A stretch of 64,000 nt of DNA from Candidatus Methanoperedens sp. (GCA_027460585.1 JAPZAP010000052.1:1-64000); one strand, 5' to 3'; counted from the stretch's first letter, positions 43,297 to 53,594 are shown. Numbers and translations are program-made. The notes: a model not told the origin generated them from the letters alone.

Positions 43297-44678
43297 AAAC
43301 GATCCTTATTAACCCTCCGCAAAAAACGAATTATCCGCAGCCACCTCTCGGATTGGCTGCAATTGCCTCGATTCTTGAGAAAAATAATTATCCTGTTGAG
43401 ATTATTGATGCCAATGTATCGCTGTCAACTGAAGAGGAAATTTCCGAAAAAGTAAAAAATGCAGACATTGTGGGCATAACAGCGATGACCCCACAGATCA
43501 ATTCCGCGATACATATCGTGAAAAAAATTAAGAAAAATTATCCCCATATCCGGATAATAGCAGGGGGGCCGCATGTGACCATTCTTCCCGAAGAAACGTT
43601 GGCCAGAGTCCCTGAAATTGACATAATCGTGCGGGGTGAAGGGGAAGAAACCATTGTAGATCTATATAATGCAATTGAGAACTCAAAAACCCTGGAAAAT
43701 GTGGACGGGATCACCTACAGGGAAAATAATGCCATTAAAAGCACCCCTGGCAGAAAGCCTATTATGGACCTTGACGTACTTCCTTTTTTGGCATATCACC
43801 TGCTTCCGATGGACAAGTATAAACCTCATCCCCCGCACGGGATAAAACTTCCTTTTATTGCAATGCTGACCAGCAGGGGTTGCCCGTACAACTGTATTTA
43901 TTGCTCAAAGCCGATATTCGGGAGTAAATTCAGGGCACAGAGCCCGAAAAGAACAGTGGATGAGATCGAGTATCTTAATAAACAATTCGGAATAAAAGAA
44001 ATTATGTTCTATGATGATTCTTTCACGCTTGATAAAAAAAGGGTTACACAGCTCACTGCCGAGATTAAAAGGCGCCGGCTTGATGTCCTGTGGGCGTGTG
44101 AAACCCGGGTGAACCTTGTCAATGAAGAAATTCTAAAAGAAATGAAAGATTCAGGATGTTACATGATGGCTTTCGGTTTAGAGTCAGGATCACAGGAAAT
44201 CCTGGATGACCTCAGAAAAGGCGTGACATTAGAACAAGTCAAGGATGCTATCAATCTAACGCACAAAGTCGGGATAAGTAGTATTGGTTATTTTATGATG
44301 GGAGCTCCAAAAGAGACTCCTCAGACTATCAGGAGTACAATTGATTTTGCTAAAAACCTTCAACTGGACTTCGCGCAGTTCTCAATAACCATACCTTTCC
44401 CGGGGACTGATTTATACAAATTATATCTGGGAAAAGGAAACGGAGAAATGAACTGGGACGATTTCATCTACGCCAGCCTTGGGTCTGCCAATACCCCGGT
44501 TTTTGAGACGGAACAGCTCACCAGGGAGGAACTGGCAAAATGGAATTCAAAAGCTTACAAGGAATTCTATTTGCGGTTTTCCTATGTCTGGAAAAGAATG
44601 ACAGGGATGAGATCATATAATGACCTGAAGATGAATTTGAAAGGATTTTCAATGTTCACAAACCTGATACGTGGATAA
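43293..44678 (+). CDS. B12-binding radical SAM protein
   Basis: This 461-residue protein starts at a GTG that overlaps the upstream stop (GTGA). The cobalamin domain has ILINPPQKTNYPQPPLGLAA, AGGPHVTILPEE and VRGEGEETIVDLY. The radical SAM motif is CPYNCIYC (C197, C201, C204). It resembles the BchE/HpnJ-like group acting on lipids and tetrapyrroles, but the substrate is not known. Because it is coupled to a dolichyl-phosphate-sugar synthase-like gene, a lipid-linked sugar or its carrier is a fair guess. Confidence 0.88.
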   Translation: MKTILINPPQKTNYPQPPLGLAAIASILEKNNYPVEIIDANVSLSTEEEISEKVKNADIVGITAMTPQINSAIHIVKKIKKNYPHIRIIAGGPHVTILPEETLARVPEIDIIVRGEGEETIVDLYNAIENSKTLENVDGITYRENNAIKSTPGRKPIMDLDVLPFLAYHLLPMDKYKPHPPHGIKLPFIAMLTSRGCPYNCIYCSKPIFGSKFRAQSPKRTVDEIEYLNKQFGIKEIMFYDDSFTLDKKRVTQLTAEIKRRRLDVLWACETRVNLVNEEILKEMKDSGCYMMAFGLESGSQEILDDLRKGVTLEQVKDAINLTHKVGISSIGYFMMGAPKETPQTIRSTIDFAKNLQLDFAQFSITIPFPGTDLYKLYLGKGNGEMNWDDFIYASLGSANTPVFETEQLTREELAKWNSKAYKEFYLRFSYVWKRMTGMRSYNDLKMNLKGFSMFTNLIRG

Positions 44679-45707
44679 TTATTTAGTAGTAAATTCAATA
44701 TCCTGCTCATTTATTTCATACTTAGTTAAGTTTTTTATAAAACTATAATAAGTAATGACAAAGGAAATTGCAAGTAATGCACTTAAGCAATATATGATAA
44801 CCCTTGATAGAATTGCAATAACCACAGCATCAGGCAGGGCCAGACCCCCAGATTGCAGCAAAACAACGAGGGAAAAATCGGTTGTTCCTATGCCGCCTGG
44901 AAGCATGCTGAGTATTCCAATCATATATGATATCGTAAAAGAATAGAAAAAATATACAAAAGACATCTTTTCCCCGATTGCAAATACAAGTAAGTACACT
45001 CCAAAGACACCAGTTAACTGGCTGAAGAGAGTGAAAATAAGAGATTTGTTCAATAATCCTTTTTTAGTGATCAGCTCTTTTGTGGATTCGACCAATCCTG
45101 CCAGTTTCATCAGGAAAGGCAGTGCAAATCCAAAATATTCTGGCTTTAAATTACTGATCAGAGGAACTTTTTTGAGAAAAATTTGGGTTAATGTCATTGA
45201 CAAAAACATCAAAAAAAATACTATTAATAATAAATATAAAACAATGGTTACAAAAGAATCCTGCTGCAATGACAGTGCCATGACTATAAAGTAAACGGGA
45301 ACAAGTGAAAGTATATATATAAAATCAGATAGTGTTTCAATATTTACTGCCGCAACAACAGACTTGAATTGCAGGCATTCAATACTTTTGAGAATCGGGA
45401 CTTTTATGTAATATCCGCTTTTAACAGGTGTTACCAGATTTAGGAGATTACCAAGAGAACTTATTCCTACCAACATCCCGAATTTCCTGGTTTTATTAGC
45501 ACCGATTTCTTTTGATATCATATTCCACCGCAGAGCAAGAATTATCATTGAGGCGAATATGAAGAATATTGATAAAAATAAAAAAAAGATATTGATCGAT
45601 TTAAGAACATCCAGAATATCGCCAAATTGCCTGGAAATTGCAAGATAGACCAGTGCTATTATTATAAAACCAGCGGATAATAAGGATAGCAGCATTTTTT
45701 TTTTCAT
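44679..45707 (-). CDS. Lysylphosphatidylglycerol synthase-type membrane protein (UPF0104)
   Basis: This 342-residue protein has about eight hydrophobic segments across its length. ALRWNMISKEIG, FGMLVGISSLGNLLNLVTPVKSGYYIKV and SMLPGGIGTTDFSLVVLL are typical of the UPF0104/LPG-synthase transmembrane family, which includes the archaeal AglD C-terminal part. It may act in lipid-linked glycan flipping or transfer. It converges with the radical SAM gene (no spacer). Confidence 0.82.
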   Translation of the reverse strand: MKKKMLLSLLSAGFIIIALVYLAISRQFGDILDVLKSINIFFLFLSIFFIFASMIILALRWNMISKEIGANKTRKFGMLVGISSLGNLLNLVTPVKSGYYIKVPILKSIECLQFKSVVAAVNIETLSDFIYILSLVPVYFIVMALSLQQDSFVTIVLYLLLIVFFLMFLSMTLTQIFLKKVPLISNLKPEYFGFALPFLMKLAGLVESTKELITKKGLLNKSLIFTLFSQLTGVFGVYLLVFAIGEKMSFVYFFYSFTISYMIGILSMLPGGIGTTDFSLVVLLQSGGLALPDAVVIAILSRVIIYCLSALLAISFVITYYSFIKNLTKYEINEQDIEFTTK

Positions 45708-45745
45708 TTCTCTCCTATTGTTATTCCAGTTAGAAAAATGCTTCC

Positions 45746-47689
45746 TTATGTTTGAATATTATAAATTGTTGCTATTTTATTATCACTTAATTCAATGTTA
45801 CCTTCAAATACAGATTTTTCCAGTATATAATTATATGTAGGCATCCGGTTGAATTTTGAGATATCCACAAAAGCCCTGCTGTTCTTGGTAATATTGTTTC
45901 GCAGTAGTTCATCTTTGAAGGATTCGTCAGGATAATGGATAAATATTATACGCGAGATATTATTTTTCTGCAATTGCGAGGCTATACTATTTTGATATGT
46001 AATATTTTCCCTTTTCATGTGATATGCAAAATTGGGCAATGAAATACTACGCGTACCGGTCAGTGCAGGCATATCAAGGTAGGTATCATTTTTATATATC
46101 CTGTCGCTATTGAAGATAAGAACAGTTCCACCCTGGATAGATTCATCCAGTGTCAACATGTCTGTGAAACAACATTTTGCTTCATAAGTGGGTTCTGAAT
46201 GGGACATACCGTGTCCGATAAGGCCTATAACCAATATAAACACTATTATATATAATATGTGATTCAAGTATATACGGTCAAAATATTTTTGAATTTTCAA
46301 ATAGTTAAATATTTTGATTATTGCCAGGGTTGAGAAAAAAACCAGTAATGCGTTGAACAGGTGCAGGTAATATCTTGAGTCATTGTACACTGGAGTTAAA
46401 CTGAAGAAAATAGCGATGTATAAGACTATTGAAAATATTATGAATCGATTAAATCTATCCTTTTTTGAGGTTATTATCAGATATATAATCCCCAAGAAAA
46501 GGCTCGGGTATAAAAAATTTATATTGTTATGATATCCTGTTTCCATTATGTAGCTTATGAAACCGGGGGAGTCAGGACTTTCTACTGATAAAACCAGATC
46601 ATTTCCAAAAATATGCTGGAATAAAATATATGCAGGATTCCTGTAATAATATGTATTCCTGATATACCAGGCAATTACCGGTAAGAAAATGATACTTAAT
46701 TTCAATAAACCAATACGGAAATATATTTTTTTTATACAGGGATATCCGAAGACCAATATAAAAGAAATAAAGATTGTAAGAATTAATATTAACACGGTAT
46801 CCCTGATAGATGCAATAAGCATCAAACTGAATAAAGCAAGATAGAGATACGGATATGATTTATATTTAAGATATAAAAATATATTGTAGAATGCAAGTAT
46901 AATGAATGGGATAAGGTATGTTTCCCTTATCACCATGGTCTGCAATGAAAAAAATTGTGGGGCCATAAATAATAATCCGATAGCCACCCAATAATAACGA
47001 TCGAGTTCGTATTCTTTCAGCCATGCAACAAGAATAAGCTGTGTTATAAAAATAAAATACAATGGTATACCCGCAACAGCATAAATACCGAAATCCCCGA
47101 AAAGTCCCAGTAAATACCCGATCAGGACATATCCTCCGGAAATATACGAAATGGAGTAAAAAGGACTTTGTAATGAAAATCCGGGAAGATAATGTAATGA
47201 AGATAATATTTCACTCCACGGGATATATGCATAAATCGTATCATCGCCATCAGAAAAGGCATAATATATTTGATATAAATTGAAACGGCCAAAACTGTAC
47301 CTGTAGTTCAATAAATTATGAAAGCTATCTAATTGGGGACTTATTAGAAAAAGATATAATAAAATTGTAGATACTAAAATAAGAGAGATTTCTAATAGGT
47401 TTGACTTTCCAGCAGCCTCATCCAATTTAAAAGTCCTGGATTTGGTAAAATAATATATTATAATTATAATAAATACGAGTAATGGCAGTGCGTAGAAAGT
47501 TCCTAATATGGAAGATAATATCAATAAAGAAAATGTTACAAACATCGATATTGTAGTCGAATAAGTCAGAGACTTAAATGTAAATATACGTCCAAATGCC
47601 AGTAAATGGTACATTAAAGACGGCAATAATAATATGAAAAATCCGAATAATACAAATATCAGCTTCGGGACTAACTGAAGATAATCCAT
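45746..47689 (-). CDS. Integral membrane protein, GT-C-like
   Basis: This 647-residue protein has around twelve hydrophobic segments and a ~140-residue extracytoplasmic C-terminal domain. After the third segment an external loop has FHNLLNYRYSFGRF and FSDGDDTIYAYIPWSEILSS, where the acidic DGDD could serve as the GT-C catalytic/metal loop. No family is recognised. The Wzx-like flippase gene is just upstream and the LPG-synthase-like gene downstream, so lipid-linked glycan assembly or polymerisation is likely. Confidence 0.65.
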   Translation of the reverse strand: MDYLQLVPKLIFVLFGFFILLLPSLMYHLLAFGRIFTFKSLTYSTTISMFVTFSLLILSSILGTFYALPLLVFIIIIIYYFTKSRTFKLDEAAGKSNLLEISLILVSTILLYLFLISPQLDSFHNLLNYRYSFGRFNLYQIYYAFSDGDDTIYAYIPWSEILSSLHYLPGFSLQSPFYSISYISGGYVLIGYLLGLFGDFGIYAVAGIPLYFIFITQLILVAWLKEYELDRYYWVAIGLLFMAPQFFSLQTMVIRETYLIPFIILAFYNIFLYLKYKSYPYLYLALFSLMLIASIRDTVLILILTIFISFILVFGYPCIKKIYFRIGLLKLSIIFLPVIAWYIRNTYYYRNPAYILFQHIFGNDLVLSVESPDSPGFISYIMETGYHNNINFLYPSLFLGIIYLIITSKKDRFNRFIIFSIVLYIAIFFSLTPVYNDSRYYLHLFNALLVFFSTLAIIKIFNYLKIQKYFDRIYLNHILYIIVFILVIGLIGHGMSHSEPTYEAKCCFTDMLTLDESIQGGTVLIFNSDRIYKNDTYLDMPALTGTRSISLPNFAYHMKRENITYQNSIASQLQKNNISRIIFIHYPDESFKDELLRNNITKNSRAFVDISKFNRMPTYNYILEKSVFEGNIELSDNKIATIYNIQT

Positions 47690-47754
47690 GCGCTTAGATT
47701 AAAACACACAATATAAATAAGTTGTTAAAATTACATTACCTTTCGGGATGCTTT

Positions 47755-49227
47755 TTAAAGCCAGTTTGGCCATGGAAGCCTCAGTTTTACTGTAATATCG
47801 CGCAGTTCATTACATATTTTTTTATCCAGTTTCAATATCAGAAAACTATATATTATCCCACCAGCAGCCACAGCCAATAATGTAACCCATATATTAGAGA
47901 GATGTATAAACATGCGATATAAACCTACGAGCACAGCCATAGCCGTAGTTGCCATCAGGATGTTCTTCAAGCTGCTGTGTTCAACTTTTATCGAAATGAT
48001 CCTGGAAAGTGCGCGCCGCGCCAGGAAGACATTAAAGATCATTGACAGCAGTGTGGCAATTGCAGCTCCCTTTATGCCATATAGCGGAATAAATATTATA
48101 TTCAGCAGGACATTTGCTATCCCCGATATGGCAGTTACCTTAAATGAATCTTTTGGGTGATCTAAAGCATCAAGATACATTGTGAAAAAATACTGGAACA
48201 CATTGACCACCTGGACTGCAAGTAAGATGATAAGTGCAGTGTAGCCGGAAGAAAACTCCGCGCCATATAAATAATATAGTAACTTGTCACCCAGCAAAAT
48301 CCCCCCGGCAAGAACGGGTAATGCCAGTAAGAGCGAGTAGCTCAATGCACGTGCCAACGACTCCTCCACTCGATTTATTTCACCGCTTTTTCCCCACTGG
48401 CTCACAGATGGCCATAAAATATTTCGCAGCGCATTTGTTGTAAATGTTGCCACCATGGTAAACTGCATTACTACCCTGTATACTCCCACATCCGAGTATT
48501 CCATAAAATGACCTATAAGGATTGTGTCTGCCTGCAAGAAGACCATTGCACCGCCTGAACTCAAAAAAAGCCAGAATGCAAAAACAAACAGGCTTTTTAT
48601 ATGCCGCCTTTTGAAAGGAGCAAAATGCAGATCGAAAAAATGGAACTCTATTATTCCCCCGATAAACAATCCTGCAACAACTCCCCCGGCAAGACCATAG
48701 GCGCCGAACCCAAAATAAATCGCTGCGACCTGAATAATTACGCTTGAAATATTGGTTATCGTATTACACGTTGATCTTATTCCCATTTTCATGCGGCCTG
48801 CAACTCCAATACTGACAGCTCCCGTAATTGCATTGGCAATCAGGACAATTAAAAGCCAGTTAAATAACCCCGAATTATTTAAATCAACGAATAAACTGCG
48901 AGCTATACTCAAAACAAGCACGACAGCTACAATAAAAACAGAACGTATCACAAAAAATGCAGTAAAATAAGCATCCTGCTCTTCGCCTTCACTTATACGT
49001 TTAATAGCCGCACCCCCAATCCCGCCGTCAATGAACATGCCCATAATCCCATAATATGACATGAAAAGGAAAAAAGCTCCAAGGACGCTAGCCCCCACTG
49101 AATGAGCAAAATATATGGTGCTGGCAAAACCTATTCCTGAAAATGCCAGCAGGTTCAGGAGGGATATAATGCCCTGCCTTTGTATGGCGCCAACCTTCAT
49201 GACACGGGAAAAAAATGAATCTGACAT
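47755..49227 (-). CDS. Wzx-type oligosaccharide flippase (MOP family)
   Basis: This 490-residue protein has about 12-14 membrane segments in the MOP/polysaccharide-transporter pattern: SLLNLLAFSGIGFASTIYFAHS at the N-terminus, GIGGAAIKRISEGEE, FLQADTILIGHFMEYSDVGVY (the typical DxxxLG-type loop) and a C-terminal ALSRIISIK region. It would move lipid-linked oligosaccharide across the membrane to AglB. The ATG at 49227 is taken; a TTG at 49236 overlaps the upstream stop. Confidence 0.88.
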   Translation of the reverse strand: MSDSFFSRVMKVGAIQRQGIISLLNLLAFSGIGFASTIYFAHSVGASVLGAFFLFMSYYGIMGMFIDGGIGGAAIKRISEGEEQDAYFTAFFVIRSVFIVAVVLVLSIARSLFVDLNNSGLFNWLLIVLIANAITGAVSIGVAGRMKMGIRSTCNTITNISSVIIQVAAIYFGFGAYGLAGGVVAGLFIGGIIEFHFFDLHFAPFKRRHIKSLFVFAFWLFLSSGGAMVFLQADTILIGHFMEYSDVGVYRVVMQFTMVATFTTNALRNILWPSVSQWGKSGEINRVEESLARALSYSLLLALPVLAGGILLGDKLLYYLYGAEFSSGYTALIILLAVQVVNVFQYFFTMYLDALDHPKDSFKVTAISGIANVLLNIIFIPLYGIKGAAIATLLSMIFNVFLARRALSRIISIKVEHSSLKNILMATTAMAVLVGLYRMFIHLSNIWVTLLAVAAGGIIYSFLILKLDKKICNELRDITVKLRLPWPNWL

Positions 49228-49232
49228 GACGC

Positions 49233-51062
49233 TCAACGGTTAACATTATTTGTAGATATCTGGCTTTTGATATGATCGGAAATAATTTTTTCCGGGGGAG
49301 TCGTCAATGAAGGAAAACAATATTGTTCGACCAATTCACTATCATATTTTGATGCTAATTTATTATCTTTTAATTTCCTGATAACATCTTCAAATTCAGA
49401 ATCATTTGAAATAAGGTAAAAAAGCCTGCAAAAATCTTCCAGAACATTCTGGTTAATAAATTGTTTATGGCTCCAATAGACCACAGGAACATCAAGCCCC
49501 ATCAAAAGGGGTGTTAATGCTGAACCTATGTATTCCATCAGGACCATATCGTAATCCCCAAGCAAGAATTCCACATTTGGCTGGATTATTATTTTGCCAG
49601 AGGTAAGGTCATGATACCTCAGCATCTCTTTGAAATAATTTATATATTTATTATTTGGAAAAATTTTCAAGTGAGCTTCAATCTCATATTTTTTGAATAT
49701 TTTAAACATTTGATTATGTTTATTAAATATTTCAAAATCATTTTCTTCACCAGTCAATGTTTTATATGCATTTGCCGGATAATGCCCTATTATGACCAGT
49801 ACTTTCTTATTTTTCCCATTTTTCTTGCCGGGCAGATAACGGATATAATCAAATATTTTGCAGCTTCCCCCCATGAATAATTCGGTGTTCTCAGGTTTAA
49901 TACTATTCAACAATTCATATTGTTTTCTTGACCTTAAAACTAATGTTTTTTTGATATTTTCATTAAATTCAATATACCTGTTGAATTCAAGAATATCGGG
50001 ACTGAATTCAATCCCGTCGCCGTGCTGGAAATTAAAAACTGGTATTTTATTTTCGTTTGATAAATAAGCTGTGATATTTTCCAGGATATCAACTTGTCCT
50101 ATTGAAAAAAACATACACAAGGGCTTAAATTCCAGGATATTCAAATTCATTTGATCAATGAAAGATGAAATAAAAGGGATAACATCACGCTGGTAAACTT
50201 TTAAGATATTCAAGAACGTTTCATTTTTCAAAGTTGTCAGGTTTCTTATGGAATCATTTTCTGTTTCAATAAAGTCCGGTATGTTGTCCTTTTTATCGAG
50301 TTTAGCCTCTTTAATTATTTTAATGGGATTTATAAAATGATATTCGCCCATAAACGGCAGCAAATAGGAGGGTTCATAATTAATATCAATTGAAAAAATG
50401 ATTTTTTTATTTCTATTTAATATAATGTAATATCTATTTTTTAAATAAGTACTAAAATAATTCGCAGCCAGGCCTTTATTTGAACTCATTAAAACTGAAA
50501 GATAATAACTGATTTTACCAGGATTTATTAGTGTATCCATTGATCTGGAATATATCATTTCTGGTAACAATCCTTCCTGCAGTAATCCCAATATTAAAAA
50601 GTCCCTGTTCTTAATGATACTGAATGGCTCAAAAAAGTCAATGCCAATGCTGACTTTATAATTGTCAAGTTCTTCTTTTTTATGACTGGTATAAATTGAA
50701 AAATCCTGGTATTCATTTTTGAGTCTGGCTATAACCTCAGAAATAAAAAAGAAATCCGAAAAATATACTAAAAATAGGTAATAATTACCCATAAAAACCC
50801 TTGGATAATTTATTATTGGATCATATCTGGCATCAAGTTCTCTAAAAATCTCTTTCAAAACGTCAAGTTTTTCTTTTAAATTTTTCAGGTAATCTGCCCT
50901 GGTATAGAAATCATAAAAAGATAGGAATTTCAATCCCGACGTCTGCAACTTGGCCATACACTCAACATCAATGCATAGAATGTCTGCATTCGTACGGTCA
51001 AAATTTTTCAAAGTCTCAAGATCAATATCCTGTATAATGATCAATCGTTTTTTATCATGCAT
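49233..51062 (-). CDS. Large uncharacterised protein, possibly GT-B-like
   Basis: This 609-residue soluble protein of low GC (rich in Ile, Lys, Asn and Tyr) has a possible GT-B C-terminal half: VFNFQHGDGIEFSPD, KKVLVIIGHYP, EAHLKIFPNNKYINYF and LGDYDMVLMEYIGSALTPLLMG, which parallels the ligand region of the 32454-34304 protein (PHPDYKNEE and VGSNSGSMVEAAAKG). I do not recognise a family. It overlaps the WbqC-like gene by 8 bp and sits in the nonulosonate run, so transfer of that sugar is conceivable. Confidence 0.6.
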   Translation of the reverse strand: MHDKKRLIIIQDIDLETLKNFDRTNADILCIDVECMAKLQTSGLKFLSFYDFYTRADYLKNLKEKLDVLKEIFRELDARYDPIINYPRVFMGNYYLFLVYFSDFFFISEVIARLKNEYQDFSIYTSHKKEELDNYKVSIGIDFFEPFSIIKNRDFLILGLLQEGLLPEMIYSRSMDTLINPGKISYYLSVLMSSNKGLAANYFSTYLKNRYYIILNRNKKIIFSIDINYEPSYLLPFMGEYHFINPIKIIKEAKLDKKDNIPDFIETENDSIRNLTTLKNETFLNILKVYQRDVIPFISSFIDQMNLNILEFKPLCMFFSIGQVDILENITAYLSNENKIPVFNFQHGDGIEFSPDILEFNRYIEFNENIKKTLVLRSRKQYELLNSIKPENTELFMGGSCKIFDYIRYLPGKKNGKNKKVLVIIGHYPANAYKTLTGEENDFEIFNKHNQMFKIFKKYEIEAHLKIFPNNKYINYFKEMLRYHDLTSGKIIIQPNVEFLLGDYDMVLMEYIGSALTPLLMGLDVPVVYWSHKQFINQNVLEDFCRLFYLISNDSEFEDVIRKLKDNKLASKYDSELVEQYCFPSLTTPPEKIISDHIKSQISTNNVNR

Positions 51063-51765
51063 CGGATATCATTTTCCCGCTTTTGATGATGGCCAGACTA
51101 TTCTCTCCCTCATTAAATAATAAGTCAAGCACAGAAAGGTAAGGGATGAAATCGCCATAAAGCTGTTCATATATAGGATGGTTGAATTCCTGAAATGTTA
51201 TTGAAATCCCGTCCTTCTGAAATAAAGATTCATCCAAAAAATCTTGCGCTCCTTTTGCATCATATAAATGTTTTATGCCTGCTCTCTTACAGAGATTTAT
51301 GATCTTTTCTTCTTTTCCCATATTTTCTTCATTTAAATTTATTTCAGATGAAAAGATGATTTTTGTCTTTATGCCCAGGATATCGCACACTGCTCTGATG
51401 ATATCCACATTTAGATCCCGAAGAAGAGTATATTTCTTAGAATAGATATTATCAAAAACATCCCTGTAATCCTTGAAATATGGGGCTTTCTGGTATGCAA
51501 ATGTTATGGTCTTCCAGTGCTTCTCTAACGAATTTTCATTATCATAGGATATTTTAACATCACATATTCTTGTTTCCCTGCTACCTCTCTCTACAGGGAT
51601 AGTCAGCCAGATGACCCCGTTTGGGGTTTTTATCTGATTTCGCTGCTGCCATGATTTCTTAACAAATTGTACATGATCAAATACAAGATAAATATCGGAA
51701 GAATCGATCATTTCAAAATATCCCATCCAGGGCAAATAAGTAGGCTGCAATATTGTTCCATTCAT
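51055..51765 (-). CDS. WbqC-like family protein
   Basis: This 236-residue protein begins MNGTILQPTYLPWMGYFEMI and continues YLVFDHVQFVKKSWQQRNQIK and WLTIPVERG, the hallmark of the WbqC-like family found in O-antigen and glycan clusters. The biochemical role is unsettled. The start at 51765 gives an ATGA overlap with the upstream methyltransferase stop. Its presence next to NeuB/PseG-type genes suggests modification of the nonulosonic acid, possibly acylation, since no PseH is present. Confidence 0.88.
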   Translation of the reverse strand: MNGTILQPTYLPWMGYFEMIDSSDIYLVFDHVQFVKKSWQQRNQIKTPNGVIWLTIPVERGSRETRICDVKISYDNENSLEKHWKTITFAYQKAPYFKDYRDVFDNIYSKKYTLLRDLNVDIIRAVCDILGIKTKIIFSSEINLNEENMGKEEKIINLCKRAGIKHLYDAKGAQDFLDESLFQKDGISITFQEFNHPIYEQLYGDFIPYLSVLDLLFNEGENSLAIIKSGKMISDA

Positions 51766-52574
51766 TTTCTGCAACTCACAATAAAGAAAGTACCTCTGCT
51801 GATTTCATTAGCAAAATTATTTTTTAAAAACAATACTATTGTCCTTATAAGATTTCCACCCATGCTTTTGCCAAACCACCCCATCTGCCTCAGAAAAGGC
51901 ACATCATTTTCCCTAAACTGGTATAATTTGATATCCCTGAAATGTATTCCCAGATCGTTTTTAACTTTAAGGGGTGATAACGGATATTCGTTCGGAGTTA
52001 CACCCTTCTTCTTATTAACAAGGTGAAATGATAACCTGTAAGGTAAATTATAAAAATTAGATTCAACTGCTATCATTATTCCGCCTTTATTCAATACTCT
52101 GCGGATCTCTTTTAACACCACTTCATAATCCGGGAAATGATGTAAAACCCCGCATAAAAAACATATGTCAAAGCTATCGTCCTGGAAATCCAATCTGGTA
52201 ATATCACCAACCATGAATCCCGGCTTCTTTTTAATGCAGCCGGTGTCAAGCCAAGGGATCGTGGTATCTTCTGAGAGTTTTATTGCATCATTGATCAAAT
52301 TCGAGGATATATCAATACCTGTGACATCAAATCCTAAATTAGACAGAACGATCGAAGAAACACCTGCGCCGCATCCGAGATCAAGCACTTTGCCATTTTT
52401 CTTATAATCAAATCCTGACAGCCCTTTTATTACCATTTCCATGTATTCTTTTTCTCTAAAAGCAGAATATACTTTTTTTTCGTACTTCTGGTATTTATTT
52501 TTCGTTTGATCATCCCAGAATCTTTCCTCTTCTTTATGCTGCTGTCCGCCGGGATTTATTAATGTTCCATTCAT
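51762..52574 (-). CDS. SAM-dependent methyltransferase (class I)
   Basis: The protein of about 270 residues has motif I KVLDLGCGAGVSSIVLSNLG, GIDISSNLI and FDICFLCGVLHHFPD, the UbiE/Methyltransf_11 layout. An AGGAAGTGA stretch a few bases before the ATG at 52574 supports this start; a GTG at 52583 also overlaps the upstream stop. It likely methylates a sugar in this run. Confidence 0.86.
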   Translation of the reverse strand: MNGTLINPGGQQHKEEERFWDDQTKNKYQKYEKKVYSAFREKEYMEMVIKGLSGFDYKKNGKVLDLGCGAGVSSIVLSNLGFDVTGIDISSNLINDAIKLSEDTTIPWLDTGCIKKKPGFMVGDITRLDFQDDSFDICFLCGVLHHFPDYEVVLKEIRRVLNKGGIMIAVESNFYNLPYRLSFHLVNKKKGVTPNEYPLSPLKVKNDLGIHFRDIKLYQFRENDVPFLRQMGWFGKSMGGNLIRTIVLFLKNNFANEISRGTFFIVSCRK

Positions 52575-52579
52575 TATGT

Positions 52580-53590
52580 TCACTTCCTAAAATAACCCTT
52601 AATAATCTTTACTATCCTATCTGCTCCTTTTGCATCTATCAATTGTTTTGCATTCTTGCTTAAAAGCATTCTGTTTTTATGATCATTAATCAGATTATGA
52701 ACTGTATCTAGGACCGCTTCTTTATTTATTTTATCATATACACCAAAATTAATGGCAGCGTTAGTTTGTGCAAAAAACTCACATTCTGTGTTCTGGTCTT
52801 CGTTCTGGCATATGATGATGGCAGGAGTACCTACCGCACAGATTTCATACAGCATTGTTCCACCGCTGATCATAGCCAAGTCTGCTTCATCGATCAATTC
52901 ATCTATGTTATTTGCATTTATTTTGATCTTAATATTTTTATGTTCTTCAACGCTTTTTATTAATTCATTTTTGTAAGGATAAAGCATTCCGATAACTACG
53001 TTTGTATCGATTTCGATCTCTTTGATTATATTCACGATCTTCCCGGTGATATTATTGTTATCGCCCCCCCCAAAACACAGGAATAAAGATTCCACTTTTT
53101 CTTTTATCCGTTTCTTTTTTCCCGCATATTTTTCAAAAGCTTTTTTCAGAATCACATATTCTGCGCCGCTATAATATTGCGTCCCTGAAGAATATGCATG
53201 TTGTGTGCATGGGTTAAGGTTGGGATTTATCAGGATATCCGAATAAAATAAGGTCTTCGAACAATCGTCTATACTTACAACGATACAACCATTTTCTTTT
53301 AATGCGTGTATATATTGTTCTGGAATATTGGGAATATCCGTAATGATAATAGATTTATTTAGACACTTTTTATAATGTTTTATTTCCTCGACCATGCTAA
53401 CGGATAAAGGCAGGTCGATTGATCCATAACCACAGCTCCTGACACGGTCGCTTACGGCATTACTGGATGTAATGAAAGTTATGTCCATATCAGGTGCTAA
53501 ATCTTTTAATTTTTCTGCAAGTGCAAGGCAGCGCACTAAATGCCCCATTCCGAGTTCCGGCGCGGCTTTAACCCTGAAGAAAATATTCAT
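52580..53590 (-). CDS. pseG: PseG/SpsG-like UDP-sugar hydrolase
   Basis: The start at 53590 gives 336 residues beginning MNIFFRVKAAPELGMGHLVR. GMGHLVRCLALA is the PseG signature, with the conserved catalytic His. SLFLCFGGGDNNNITG and LAMISGGTMLYEICAVGTPAIII complete the GT-B-like fold. PseG removes UDP from UDP-2,4-diacetamido-2,4,6-trideoxy-L-altrose before condensation with PEP. It lacks the GNAT domain fused in some PseG/PseH proteins. It is next to SpsF- and NeuB-like genes, in the order known from Bacillus spsEFG. Confidence 0.88.
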   Translation of the reverse strand: MNIFFRVKAAPELGMGHLVRCLALAEKLKDLAPDMDITFITSSNAVSDRVRSCGYGSIDLPLSVSMVEEIKHYKKCLNKSIIITDIPNIPEQYIHALKENGCIVVSIDDCSKTLFYSDILINPNLNPCTQHAYSSGTQYYSGAEYVILKKAFEKYAGKKKRIKEKVESLFLCFGGGDNNNITGKIVNIIKEIEIDTNVVIGMLYPYKNELIKSVEEHKNIKIKINANNIDELIDEADLAMISGGTMLYEICAVGTPAIIICQNEDQNTECEFFAQTNAAINFGVYDKINKEAVLDTVHNLINDHKNRMLLSKNAKQLIDAKGADRIVKIIKGYFRK

Positions 53591-53594
53591 CCTG

